Shown: one piece after another, positions 1 through 13,800 of the stretch
Layout: every line of letters starts with the position of its first letter
How positions within the stretch are numbered: the first letter of the stretch is position 1
Assembly: GCA_013398295.1 (NCBI GenBank)
Contig: VZSF01001145.1
Coordinates: 1,204,146 to 1,268,145 of the forward strand
Length of the DNA stretch: 64,000 bases
Reading direction: 5' to 3'
From: Chionis minor
Taxonomy: Eukaryota > Chordata > Aves > Charadriiformes > Chionididae
Position numbers and translations under genes: made by a program
The notes under the pieces: generated by a model
Told to the model about the DNA's origin: nothing
Databases searched by the model: none
What the model saw: only the letters and a program-made list of their open reading frames with translations

Positions 1-1699
1 TCAGAGGGGTGGGAGAGCAAGTGGGGGCTGCTTTTCATGCCGGCTTCCTGTAGAAAGTCTCCAGCCAGCTGGAGTTGGGGATGCCCAAGTTCATCCCTCT
101 CTTGCCCTTAAGAGGCCATGGCAGTTGGCATAGCTGAGATCGATATTTGCTGCAGGCGGTTTGAATACTGTTTATTCCCCATCTGCGTCGCTTCTGCACT
201 GACACTGGGAAACTGAGGCATGGAAAGGGCAAGGTCTGAAACCTTTTATCTGTCTGACCATGCAGGCTAGTGGTTGCTTAACTGTAGGTGCTGCATTGTC
301 ATCACAAGTCCCTCTGGGCCTCTTTCTGCACCTGGGAAAGCTTAGAAAATCTATTTGAATATATTTTTAGTAAAGGTGCTCAGGATATATTTGAATATAG
401 CAGATACATTTTAGTATGTACATTAATGTCTATTATATATTGTGTGCATTAGATTTTTACATGTCTATTATAAATATATATTTTATATATGTGTGTAAAA
501 TAAAAATAGGTAAAATATACAAAATACATTTCCGTATATTTCCAATACAATATCCATTATTAACTTGATAACTACAGATTTTTGTTCTCAGTATAGCAGG
601 GACGGACATTCCCAGAAGCCAGTTCAGGCTGAGCTGCTCTGTCCCCAGCCCTGGTAGAAGTCAGTGTGTCCCGGGCTGCACTAACCCCTCACCTTGCAAC
701 ACTGCCAAAGGGGCCGGGGTGAGCTGAGCTGAGACACATGCTCTGCTTGCACCTCTGCTGATGGCTGGTGTGGCGGAGCTTGCTTTGCCAGCCCTAGCAC
801 GGGGAGGACACACAGCATCCTTTGGTACCCACCCCAAAAAGAAAATCCAGTCCACTGGGCGCAGGGAGACATGTGTACTAGTGACCAGCATAGCTTGCCC
901 ATGCAGAAGGAAGGGAGTACAGATAAGGTACAGAATCAGTTAAGAAAGGAAATAGAACTATTAACATAGTGGAATAATTAACAGCCAAGTTATTATTTCC
1001 TTTGATATATCCTGTAGCGTTTTCTCTTTGTAAATAATTCCTTTGTTTATGTTTGCAACTAAAAACTATTCAATTCATATGTGATAATAATGTACCATAT
1101 AGAAAAGTATAATAATTCATTCTTTGTATATATGTCATGCCAGAGTAGTCATCCTGAAAATTGTTTGTGACTCAGACAGTAGTAATTGGGTTTTATAAGC
1201 TCCGTGGGCCACCCAGCAAACGCGATCAGGTTGAATACAGCTCTTAAGGTTGATTTCTAACTGATACCTGTTTTAATAAGCGTGAACTTTGCTTTCTGCT
1301 GATGCTCTGCTTGAATTGCCTCAAATTCATTTTCCTGTGACCTTTCTCTGAATTATTTGCAGGAAGCAAACATAAGGAAACCCATGCATGGTCAAACCAA
1401 ATTTATCTTAGACATCCCAAATGAATATTAACAGCAAATAATTCTCATCTCTGCTCTGGGCTGGACCATCTGCATGAGTCCTGCATTGCTTCTCTTCTGA
1501 TGTGTTATCTCAACTAAAGATGTTTTTTCTATACTACCTCCTGCAGTGATCTCATAGGCACTCCTTTCTCATTAAAGTCTGGAGATGAGATGCTGGAGAT
1601 ATATTTCTTCTAAAGCATCGGCGGGAACTGAGAAATCCTGAATGTAGCTGAGTTCAGTGTTTTCTCTAATGCTTCTTCCTGCCTATGTTTTGGGACTAG
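1..1699 (+). other. SMYD1 intron (5' part outside window)
   Basis: No coding exon was found here. Positions about 350-560 are strongly AT-rich, with repeated TATAT runs. The SMYD1 exons preceding 1700 are not visible, so they lie further left. Confidence 0.7.
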
Positions 1700-1830
1700 A
1701 TCAGCTGCAACGGCTTTACCCTCAGTGACCAAAGAGGACTGCAGGCTGTTGGTGTGGGAATCTTCCCCAACCTCTGCCAGGCCAACCATGACTGCTGGCC
1801 CAACTGTACCGTCATCTTCAACAATGGCAA
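1700..1830 (+). CDS. SMYD1: SMYD1 exon: SET core with NHxCxPN motif
   Basis: 131 bp between an acceptor ending at 1699 and the donor gtgagt at 1831. It opens in phase 0 with [13 protein letters not shown] and ends in phase 2. It encodes NHDCWPNC, the SET motif that helps form the S-adenosylmethionine and substrate pocket and provides a zinc-ligand cysteine. Confidence 0.96.
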
Positions 1831-4800
1831 GTGAGTGGATTTCTTTCCTTGAGTACAGCAGGGATGCATCCTGGTGGGCAGCTCGGCAGACTCTGCTAGC
1901 CCCACAGTGTCAGATCTCTGCCCCAGAAAATCTATTCATTCTTGTTTCCTTCTCTAGCTCAGAAAAAAGGTATCAGGATTTTCTTTCTAAAGGGGAACTG
2001 CTTTCTCTCTCTCTCATTATTGTTATTTAAAAAAATATTGTTTGATGCGCTAAACAAATACACAAAGTTTGACCGCCAAATCCAATAAACCATCAAAGAA
2101 TTTTTCCCTGGTTTCTGTGAGTTTTGAAACCAGTCTCAAAATAGGCAGATAAAGTACTAACTGGCTGCCTAGATCTCCCCTTGTGTTCAGGCTTTATTTA
2201 TAAATAGTTAAGGAACAAGTATGATTAACAAATTATTAAAGATTATACCGAGTCCACAGTCCAAGAGTGTCTTATAACCAAAGCTTGCAATCAGCTGTGT
2301 ATCGCTATCTCCTGATGTGTTTATAACCACCCCTAACACAAACCCTCATCTTTGTGGGATTGTACCATTTCTATTAATCACTGATTAACTCTTTAGCAAT
2401 GGGATCTTCATGATTGTTATCTGCAAACCAAGTCACGTGCAAGTGCAGGATGCCCTACGCTGCTGGGCACTCCCCGTTCTCACCCAAGTCCTATAAGAAA
2501 ACTTCTGCGGGACATGTGAGATGGAAAGATATTAAGTGGAAAAGGCAGGGGTGTTTCAGCAGAGCTGGGAGTGGAGGCTGCTGCTCTCAGTGCTTGGGGC
2601 AGCCTGCGGGAGGGGTGCTCTGCCCTTCCCAGTCCCTTCCCAGGTCAGAACAAGGTAAAACAGCTGCTTATCCAGCAAGTTACATTGTGTACAAGACATT
2701 AACTGTGGGACACTGCTTGCCAGAAGCTGCACAGACACAGTATTTCATCCCAATTTTCCGCTAGGTCTTAAGATTTCACAAATTCCCATGTTCACCAAAC
2801 TTTAGTGATATAAGTTAACCCCCCTCCTTCTTTAACTAACACATTGCTTGTGCATTCCAGTTCTTCCTGCTGGTTTTACCGATAAAACTGTATCAGCATT
2901 TATCAAGCAGCTGGTAAATGATCAAAGAGAAAACAAAACTGCATTAGGATGATTACCTTGGTGGGAAATAGGGTCTGATCCAAAGTCAGGTTGGAGTCTG
3001 TGCTCTGATATCCAGTTGCCCTGGATCAGATCCATAGTGGGATGAGGAGAGCCTCTCCAACCAGCCTGGGAAGTGGAGGAGGTAACTAGCAGTGACAGCA
3101 ACCCTGAAGTCTGAGTTTCTGGGTGGTAAGTAGAGGAATGGCATTTTGTTTGCCTGGCAGCTTGTCGAAGCTCCCACATGTATCCTGTAACTGACTTTAA
3201 ACTTGACCATCTGGTTATTGACCAGGTAAATTATGAAGGTTTCCAGTCTTTCTGTGATAACCTGATGATAAGGCTCTGTTGTGGGAACTGAGCTATCAGT
3301 GATCAAGGCACAATGCCAGACTTGAGGACCCACTAAACCCATTTTTTTGTTGTTGTACTTGTACCTGTGTAAACTGCAGATGTTTGTTTTGTCTTTCAGT
3401 CATGAGGCTGTAAGATCAATGTTCCACACACAGATGAGGTGGGTCGGTCTTGAAAGCATCATCCTTCCCTGTTGCCCTGTACCCCTCATGCCTCGTGTTT
3501 AATGGAAAAGCTGCAAACCGCTCAAGGGGCTCCCTCTGTTTGCAGAAAATGTCATTTTCCCCATTTTCTGAATTTCTACTCCTTCCCGTGTAAAGCCCCA
3601 CTAAACCCAAACCTCACTTAACTCTGCATTTTGTAGTAAATTAAAATGATAACGGTAATACTGTGATTGTCTCCCCCAATGCAAATTCCCTCTCTGCCTT
3701 CCCACTCTCTCCCTTGGCTTCCTCCCAGTCAGTATTTCCCCTCTCTACTTCTCATTTCTCCTCCCCTGACTACGGCTAGAGCATGAAAGTCAGAACAAGG
3801 TCTCGCTAATCTTGTACAGCCCAAAATAAAACCTTGCGTATTAGGAGATGAGAAATGATTGCATTACTGACATACTAAATAGTCCACGTTTCTTCTGCAA
3901 CAAATGGTGCCTGTTGAATGTGTTGACTACAGTAGCAATACCATGAGATGTAGGTTTCATCCTTTTTTATCATAATACCTGATTAATGTTTTACCTTTTA
4001 ATGATGCCACTGTTACCTGATCCAAACTAAAGAAATCATGAAAATATATGCAAAAAAAAGAAGTTCTCTGCTTAGCACATTGCACTTGGTATATTATAGT
4101 CAGTCCTGTTAAAGGGACACTGTTGTCTTTAAACTTTAATTTCACACAAATGTGCGATTTCTTCAAATAAGATGTGAAATACTTTAGAAATGCTCGTCTT
4201 CACCATTGACTTTTACTCAGTGCATTATAGATAAGACCATAAAAACAGACAAATGAGTTTCACTTCTGAGTTGCTGTTTTGGGGCAATTTGAGTTTTGAG
4301 CTATCAGGCACTCGCTATGCCTGTGCGTCATCTTCCAAGGTCCTTGGTGCTTGGGGCAGATGCTGGGGAAAGAGCTTGGGACAAGCTCATGGAGTGCTCT
4401 CGGCTGACAGTGTCTCTTTAACTGTAGCATTTAAAATATGCCATGTGTTTCCAGGCTTACCCCAAACACTATCAACCCCCTCCACACAAGGGATGGCTGC
4501 TTAAAATATACCTACGGTGCTTAGGCTATCAGGGGCATCATAAAAGTCAGAGGCTTGATTTTGTTTCTCTGGTTGCATGACTCCCTTTAACGAGGATCCC
4601 ATTAAGTGTGAACAGGAATGTTTTTATGTGTAAACCTTTCTGATGGGAATTGCTCTTTTTCATGCACTTTCTCCTGGCGAAATATGAAAATATTCATGTT
4701 GTATGAAATATGCTGTTGATATGATCTAAAACCCAGAGAAGGTCAAGACCAGCCTCAGGGAGCAGTTTTCACAGCAGCTTTAGCACAGCTGAAAGGCTCA

Positions 4801-7800
4801 GTGCCTTTGGTGCCGAGAGCTTGTAACGGGAATTAAAAGGGAATTACAATCCCTTTGCAGAAACATGATCACACAGAAAAAGTAATGTCAGTAAAAGTCA
4901 TGTCCTTCCCAAAAGACTTATTTTTAATGCACCTGGTGAGACCTTTGGGTTCTATGCCACCTGTGCCTTCGGTGAGACCTTCATTGTGTCCCACCTAAAG
5001 CCCTTCATATTCAGGTGGGAGCCAGCAGATGCCCTCCAGGTCCATCCTGTAGCAAGGGTGTACATCAAACAAGTTGTTGAGCTCAGCAACAGGGCAATCA
5101 AGGCACGCACTGCCTGCGGTGACGGCGTTCCAGGACTGATGTACCACACTGTAGGGCAACAGTAGGCTGTCAGCTCAGACCATAGGACTGGCTTCATTTT
5201 GATAACCTGTAAGTATGGCTGGCTGCAAAAACATGTTTAAACAACTAACTGGTCCGAGCAGAGAGCCTGAGGTCACTGGTCTCAGGTGAATTATTTCTAA
5301 CTGTGCATAGAATCACTAGTAGATGGGGGAGTAGATGGGCACAGAAGCACTAACTTGCAGTTGGTATTTGATGGAGGTTTTTCTCACTCTGGCCAAATTC
5401 TTCAGCCAGTTGTGCCTGTCCAGCCTCCGTAACTGAGAGATGGCCCAGAGCAACTGGGAGATTGTGTAGAGTGAAACAGCAAGGGAATAGTTTTGAGTGT
5501 CCATGTATTTAACACCTTTTACAGGAAAAGACATGAGAGCAAGGCAGGTGCAAAGATTTGGCTTTCCAAAGGCTCGGTGTTAGTGCTTTGCTGTGGATTT
5601 TGGTTTAGTAACAGAGACTGGTGATTTCCCTGTGTTTAATTTTAGCAATATCAGATCAAATTTGCTATGTTAAAAATAGACTATTTCCAGAGAATTGTTC
5701 CTAAGGCTTTATGTAGAGGTGCATGAACAGGGCGAGGACATCTCTTACCTAGCACCCAGAGGGTATGTGTCTTAACTTTTCAGAGTGAAAATGATACTGA
5801 AAGCAGCATGGCTCAGGATCTGGGAGCCCAGCCAGGGATGAGTGAGTAGCATGCAAAGCAGTACTTAAAAAAAGACCCAAAGTCCAAACTCAGCATTTTG
5901 CAAGGCTGTATTGTGTACTTCGGATCTCAGGGTTTTCTTCTGGCCAGACCTCCTGCAACACAATGAAAGTTTATGTCTAGGTTCAGCCCCTGCCCACATA
6001 AAGTAATGGGGCTTTAATCTGTTTATAGCTCAGACCCTGATGTATCCCTGCCAGGGGTGGGAAGAGGGGCAGGAGAAACTGGTGTGACCATGTTTTTACT
6101 TTATATTTGGTTAACCAGACTGCAGTCCATCTCTGCATTGCCTCCATGAAGAGCTGACACAGTACCTTAGGGCAAGGGCTCATTTCTGCCAGGCAGGAGC
6201 ACGTTGCAGGATTTGTCCCCGATGGCACTATGGCTGCACCTTTGCTTCTGCTGCTTCTCCAAGTCCGTATCTCGTCTCCTTTGCATGCAGGATTGAGCTG
6301 CGGGCACTGAGCAAGATTTCTCCTGGGGACGAGCTGACAGTTTCCTATGTGGATTTCCTCAATGTGAGCGAGGAGCGGCGGAAGCAGCTGAAGAAGCAAT
6401 ATTACTTTGACTGTGCTTGTGAGCACTGCAAGAAACAGATTAAGGATGACCTGATGCTGGCGGTGAAAGAGGGGGAAAGCAAGGTATGGTTTGTCCTGCG
6501 TGTCCAAACCCAGAGGTGGCTGCGTCTCCTCCACCAAGGCATCTGTATCTCTGTGACTGATTCCTCAGCCCAGGGGCACTCTCAATAGGAACAGAGTCAG
6601 ATTTTGGCAGAAGCCTGACTAGTGCTAATGTGAAAAATGAAAACAGAACTGAACCTTGATTGAGCTCAAGACCAATTCAAGCCCACCATGCAAGGCCAGT
6701 TTAATTCCTATTAGGTAACGTAAGTGCAGTTTTTAATTTAAAATTTTAAAAAGCCCACAAAAGTTACCCTAAACTCTGACCTAAAAGCAGAGTGCTAAAA
6801 TACTGGAAAATTAGGTCCAGAGCTGAGAAAAATGCTGGCATTTAGATTGTGGGTTTTATTGGAGGAACTGAAAGGGAATCAAAGTTTTGAACAGCAGAAA
6901 GGAAAGTGTGTTGCAGGTGATTCACAGTGACAGGACTAACCAGCACTGCTGAAGCTGAATGGTTTGTAAAGTGTGTACCACCACATTGGCTCCAGGAAGG
7001 GTGAAAACCTGAACTTCCAGTCCCTCCTTGCAAAGGCCTGTGACAGGAAGTTTGTACCATTGCTTGACATTTGTGCATGGTTACTGTGAAGACTGTGAAG
7101 AATTAACAAGTTTGTTCATTTTTAAGTAGTCTGTGTTTTCTTTGGAGGTCTCACAAGTCATCGAGTGGGAGAGTGCAAGGCACTGCCAGCAGTGGAAAGT
7201 ATTGCTAGGCCAGCAGCTCCAGTTTATGAGTGTGCTGGTAGCTCTAAGAGTTTTGGTTCCCCTTTTTGGTTCCTCTGCCCAAGTATATAATTGCTCATAT
7301 TTTTTGTCCTCTGTGGCAGTGTTATCTTAGGGGGTTTCTACTCCTGCAAGCTTTACAAAGCGTATAAAGGAAGGCAAGGCAAGGCAAGGCAAGAGCATTT
7401 TAATGTATTATCAAGTCACAAATCTGCACTATCAAACAGTCACTTGATGAACCAGACAGTACAGGTCAGGGGTTGATGTGGGGCACAACCAAACAGCAAA
7501 GTTGGGATGAGGAACCATGACCTCTTAGACCAGCACTGCCACCAGGAGAGGCCCATGGAGCCGCACCTTCCTGGGAATGCGTACAAAACCATCAGCTTCC
7601 AGCTCAGCACAGTTACCAGAAAGCCATGTCAAGTCACCAGTCCCATGACTCTTCTTTCACATAGGTGGCAGTCAGGAAAGGCTGAATATTGCAGAGCAAA
7701 AGTCTCTCCTTGAGCAAGGTTTGGAGAAATGGGATTGAACTGATATCAGAGAGCTCCCATGGGAGGTAGGACACAGGACTAGAAGAAATCTTTGCTTGTT

Positions 7801-10800
7801 GGGTTCTCCACTAGTGCAAAAGGCCCCGCTATATAATCTTACCATTAAATTATAACGCTTCGTCTTAAAGCTAAAACTGACTACTGAAACTCACCACTTC
7901 TAATGTAAAGCAGTCCCAGAGCTCAGCCCTCTGATGCAGAAGCATTTTCATCTGATTTCTGCAAAAGTATTTTTGAACATCTCCTCTAGTGGGTGGCATA
8001 AAAAAATCTCACCTCTCATTGAATAGCTGCTATCAAGCTGTGACTGGGCAGTCAGATGCACCATCCCCTTTTCATGAGCATTAGAGTTACTCTGTAGCAT
8101 GCAGCAGGAAAACATGCACTTTTGGGTAAATGTCCTGCACAATCTGAAGTGCTTGTATAGGAAAAGCCTGTAACTATGAAAGGTGCATGATTTCAGCTAT
8201 TAAAAATACACTCCATCCGCAGACAATAGGTATCTAGACTGACTTCACCCGCAGAGCACGTCTGCTGGCCACCGGCTCTATTGCATTTTCTGAATTCAGG
8301 ATCACTTGCCTGAGAGTGGCAACACTCACAGCTGTGTGGAAAAAGTGCTATGAATATATGCAAGATTGACAGCTTACATCCTCAACAGCCGCTCCGACCT
8401 CCAGTCCTTCACCCCTTCCAAACAGTAGCAAAATTCCCATTGTTTATAATGGCAACAGGCTTAGGGGTCTAGTAAATGGAAAAGAGGATTTTTATTAGAC
8501 AAAGCTGCTGTGGAAGTGCTCGTTAAAGTGCCTATTCTGGGAGCCTTTACTCAGACAGTGTAGTGATGTGATTTGCGCTGACATTAACATTGCCTTTGAA
8601 TGTGCTCTGTGCATGGGGATACCCTGCATGCTGCTCAAACAGCTGCCAGGATCTGATTAGCTGTGATAGCTTCAGTCTAATAATATAGAGTAATAAATCA
8701 TAACACATACATAAATACATGGAGGGTATATGGTTCTGAAAAGCTACTGGTTTTCCTTCCATACAAAACTTTCAAGAGCTTTTTGCAACTAGCTGAATTT
8801 CACAGATTGCTCAAAAATCTGATTGACCAGTCTGGGAAAAAGACAATGACTGTCCCATGGTCCTGACTCCAAATCTTTGCATCTATTGCTGCAATGTTGA
8901 GTCTCTGCTTTTGATTTGCACTCAGAGGACCTTCCTGGCTACTGGACACGTCTGTGCTCTGACTCTATCATGTATCTCCAGACCAGGCTCTTCCTGCAAG
9001 CTCCTAGAGTCAGGCAATTGTGGGCTGATTTTAGATTTCCCATTTATGGAAAGGAAGGTCATAATAGCTAGAATAGCTTGAAAATGCAAATTTGAAAGGC
9101 TCAGAAAAAAGGAAGAAGAATGATGGTGCTGGATATCATAACATGTTTCAGCATTAAATGAAGGGAGAGGAGGCAGCTAAATAGGAGCTGGTTAGTGTTT
9201 TGTCAGGTATGCCTGGACGTGCATCATACCTTCAAATACACGCTGAAATCCAAACTTCTTTGAGGTGTATGGCTGGATGCAACTGATATCTGAGGTCAAC
9301 CATCTTATTGTGGCTGGACCTAATGACAGCATTTCTCAGAGTGCATAAAATATAGTGATCTTGCCTATCCTTATTCTACCCATCTTTCATTCAAGATCCT
9401 CATTTCTCTCAAGCAGCTGCACCTGATACACGCCGACCGGTGGCTTTCACAGTCTTTTTGGTGTCTTGTGAGACCTCCCAGTTGCAGGGTCAGTTCTGTC
9501 CCTTTTCCAAAAGAGAGAAGTGGAGGGAAGAGTTGAAGAACCTGGTTATGCATGCCAAACGTACATGGCTGCAACTCTGATGAGCAACGCTTGCTGAGTT
9601 CAGCAGGAGCTTCACCTCTCCATTTGGCAGTGGTACCATTTCAGCCCAGTCTTAGTCAGGTCTAAGTAGGCGTGTTGGTATACACAGCCAGTTGTAGGAA
9701 GGTCGTGAGTGATGTGGGAATCATCTTGCTGAGCTGATTTGTGTTCCCAGACTGCAGAACAAGCATCCCTTCGAACAGGGTATTTTGGCATACATCCAGC
9801 AGTGCGTTTTCCTCACTGGTTTTTGCTAATGTTGTCACCAGCCCTCTGCAGAGATGGTGAAGGAGGTCATCCAGTTCTCCAAGGACACACTGGAGAAGAT
9901 CAACAAGGCCCGCATGGAGGGACTTTACCATGAGGTGAGTCCTGCTGCTTTTGCTCTCTTGCTGTATATGCACTGCCAGAAAAAGCAGGTCTTGTTCCAA
10001 TCTGCATCTATGATTTAAGGATGAAATAAACCCCCATTGCTGTAACCTGAGTATCTCCATGTGTTTCCTGTGCTCTTGACAGCTCAAATTGCAAAAGCTG
10101 ACACTAGTTTCTGCCCTCAGTAAAGTAAGACCATGTTTGAGACAACATCCCGGCCTTGTCTCTTTTGAAGCGATGATACAGTGAGATTTAAGTGTCTTCC
10201 AGCACCTCCAATTGACACAGGTGTTGAACCAACGGTCTCCTGGGCAAAAAATATGAGTTACAAGGCAGGTGTAATGAGTCATCCCTGCCAGGCAGCCTCA
10301 TAAAAAGGAGGACAGTGGGTTTGGGAGAGAGAGACAGGGCAGTTGGGAGACTTGCCACAAGCATCAAGCTATGGGCTATGTTTGCCTGTGTTGCTCTCCT
10401 CTTCACTTCCTGTCTCCTGAATGTTTCTTGGTTGTTGGCTGCTGAGTGTGGGCATACAGTGTGGGAGACCCACATCCCAGCTGGAGCACAGGTCAAAAGG
10501 CTGAGAGATCTCAAGTCACTTCCTCCTTTCTCCCTCTTTTGCTGACGCAGGAAATACTTAATTGTTCTCTTCAGAGTGTAACAGCTTCAGGAAAACACTC
10601 CAGATTTAGCAACAGCCTCTGGGTTTGAACTTACTTTGGGAAAAGGCTGAAGCCACCCAGAGCAGAGATTGGGACTTTGTGTCATGGGTAGGTGCAGCCA
10701 TGATGCATCAGAGCAGACAGATATGGGACATTGCAGCTGTGTGTCTCCAGCCCCATGGGGTCATTAAGAGTATTCATTGCATCAAGTGCTTGTAGGAGGT

Positions 10801-13800
10801 TGGGTGGATGGCATTGGAGCGTAAGAGTCCAATGCACTTGGTCTCTGACAAAACCCAACCTCTTGGGGTCTTTCTTCTCCTGAACAGTAGACATCAATTT
10901 TTCCTCACCAGTTTTATGAATGTAACTGTGGGAAAGAAAGCTTTGAGCACCAATCATTTTGCTAGGCTGATGTTTCTCAACGAATCAAAGGATATCCTAT
11001 CTTCCTCAACCTTCACAGAGGCTGACTTGGCCTCTAGGACTGGTATGGACCATGCAACACACAGGGCTTTGATGTGGCAGCTTTGTGGCCAAAGGTGCTC
11101 TGACTTTCCCTTCTTCTCCCTGCTTCCCCTGAGCACAGGTTGTGAAGCTGTGCCGCGAATGCCTGAAGAAACAGGAGCCTGTGCTGGGGGACACAAACAT
11201 CTACCTCCTGAGGATCCTCAGCATTGCCTCCGAGGTGCTCTCCTACCTCCAGATGTTTGAGGAAGCAGCTGACTACGCCAAGAGGATGGTGGATGGCTAC
11301 ATGTATGTCTGAGCCCTATTTTTAGCAGCTCTCTGGTTGTGCATTGTTAGGCAGTGTGTTATAAAAATAACTTTCTTAGCCTGCTCCCACCAGGGCAGCG
11401 GTGCTGGCATTCAGACTGGGACCTGATTATATCACCAGACCCTTCCTAAATGCACAAGAGCTCCCAAACACTTGGATTTAGTAAACTGTAACTGGCAAAT
11501 GCTAATTCAGGCTTAGTTCACATAGATCCAGGGCAAACCTCAGAGTAAAAATTATGTGCTTTGTTATTACTCAGGTTTTACTACATGACTGATAAGTATT
11601 GATTAACAAAAAAAACATAGAGAACGGAAGGGACAAACGCCCATTTTATCACCTTGTTCACACTCCTGCTGAGAGCATCTCATTCCCATTACTTGCCTTT
11701 TTGGTCAATTCTATCCCAAAAGGCTTCTGATATTTTGTTCTTTTCCAAAAGGGTGAGAGTCCAGAGTGAATCTCCCTGGCCTGCAAGCCTGAGAAGCCAC
11801 TTTGTGTCCCATCCCTGGCACCAAGCTAATTGAATGACACAGAGGAAATTGCTTCCCCTGCCTGTTTCTCAGCTTCCTAGTCCAGAGTGGGGACTGCAGC
11901 AATTTCCTTCCTTGCTTTATGATCTGCCAATTCGATATGCCAAATAAGCCCTTGAAGGCAGGTTTTCAGGTAAATCCAGGCAGCTTCTAACTCTGCCTGT
12001 TCTTCTAAAGTTGGATGTAGAGGCCAGGAGTCACCTTGCCCATCTGGTGTACTGACCAGTAGGGGAGTGCTCTGACAGTCCCCAGAGGCAGGGATGCATC
12101 TCCAGGGTGTGAGGTGAATATTTCTGGAGTTTCTGGAACAACCTGTTTCTCTTCCCAGTTTGAATGAGAAGCTGATGGTTGTTGCATTCTCAATTTAGGC
12201 ACTGCATTCGGTATCTGAGGTTAACTTTATGCTCTCTGGGCTGTAAGGTCAGATCTAGGTTTTGTTTGTGCCAAAATAATGTGGAATGACAGAGCTTGGC
12301 ATTCTCCAACCTGGGTGTCCAACTTTTCCCATTTGCAGTTTGGTCATCTTATTTCACAACAACTCATGTCCTCATATAACTCGCGTCCTCGTGTAACTCA
12401 TGCCTACCCCTTTCTAAGCAGGGCTGCACATTTCAACGGCACTGAGTGCAATATGCTCTTCACCTGAGTAAACAGTCTGCTCTTTGGCAAACACATCACA
12501 TCACTGACAAACATTTGGGAACCCAGATCTTTCCTGAACTAAAATTACTCAATGTTTTTCCAGGAAAATATACCATCCCAACAATGCACAGCTGGGGATG
12601 GCCGTGATGCGGGCAGGAGTGACTCACTGGCATGCTGGTCTCATTGAAGCTGGGCATGGCTTGATCTGTAAAGCCTATGCCATTCTCCTCATAACCCATG
12701 GACCTTCCCACCCAATTACCAAAGACCTGGAGGTAGGTGTCATCTCCTGTGTTGTCTCTGCTGTCTGGGCAAAATTACATTCAAACTGTAGAAGCAACCC
12801 ATCTGTAAGAGCCGAGAGGTGTATCAAGTACTGACTGCTGCTTACTAGCGCTGCGGTTTTCTCTAGATTATGCTGCAGTCTGCTGGGAAGTACATGTCCC
12901 TTCCTATGGGAAATTTTCATCCCCGAAAAACAATATTAAAAATGGCCACTGAGCCCCCGAATCTTCTTCGAAAATGCTGTGACCAAGGACAAAGCCTCCC
13001 ATTCTTCAAACAACCTGATTTTGCTGCTCTTGGATGGATGGCATTACAATTTGACTATATCAAACTACATAAGGTGGATGTTCCCAGTTTACCAACTGAT
13101 TTACTTTACTGGTGTCCATTCTTCTTTATTTACCACTCCCTGGTCTTTCTAAGCTGCAATGTATTTTTTCCTCAAATGACTGACATGTATATTTCTTAGC
13201 TTAGGGTCAAGAGCTGCAGATCCCAGGGAATTACATCGGCTCAGATGTCATGAACTATTTACAGTTGCACCTGGGAATCTATCATTTCTTTAGCTTTTAA
13301 CTCACCTAATGTGACCTGTTAGCTTTACAGAATTCTCCTTTATTAGCCAAAAAATACATGATACCAAAATAAATCTTTTATTGATGTCTTAGTCCCCATT
13401 ATAGCAGAGATATAAACTTTATTAGTGCAATTTTATATCATCAGAAAAATGAGTATCTAGTACCTAAAACCAACCTGTCTGTTTCCGTGTATATAGCAGA
13501 GGATGAGACACCAGCAACTCCATTTCTGTACTTCCTTCCCACTTACTTTAGGAGGAAAATTGTGGATATATGTGACATGCTTATCTCTGTGCTCCTAAAA
13601 CAAGGGTTGAATAAACTCACAGACAGCTGTAAAAAGATTTCCTAAAATCCCTCCTCAATCTCTGCCATATGGCAGCACTAGGAATTACTCTGCTCACGGT
13701 GAATCCTGGCATGCAGGGGGTTCAACCATGACATGGTCGAAGAGGGGCTAAATATCCCTCTCCTCTCCTACCTCCTTCCACATGAGGTGACCCCTACCCC

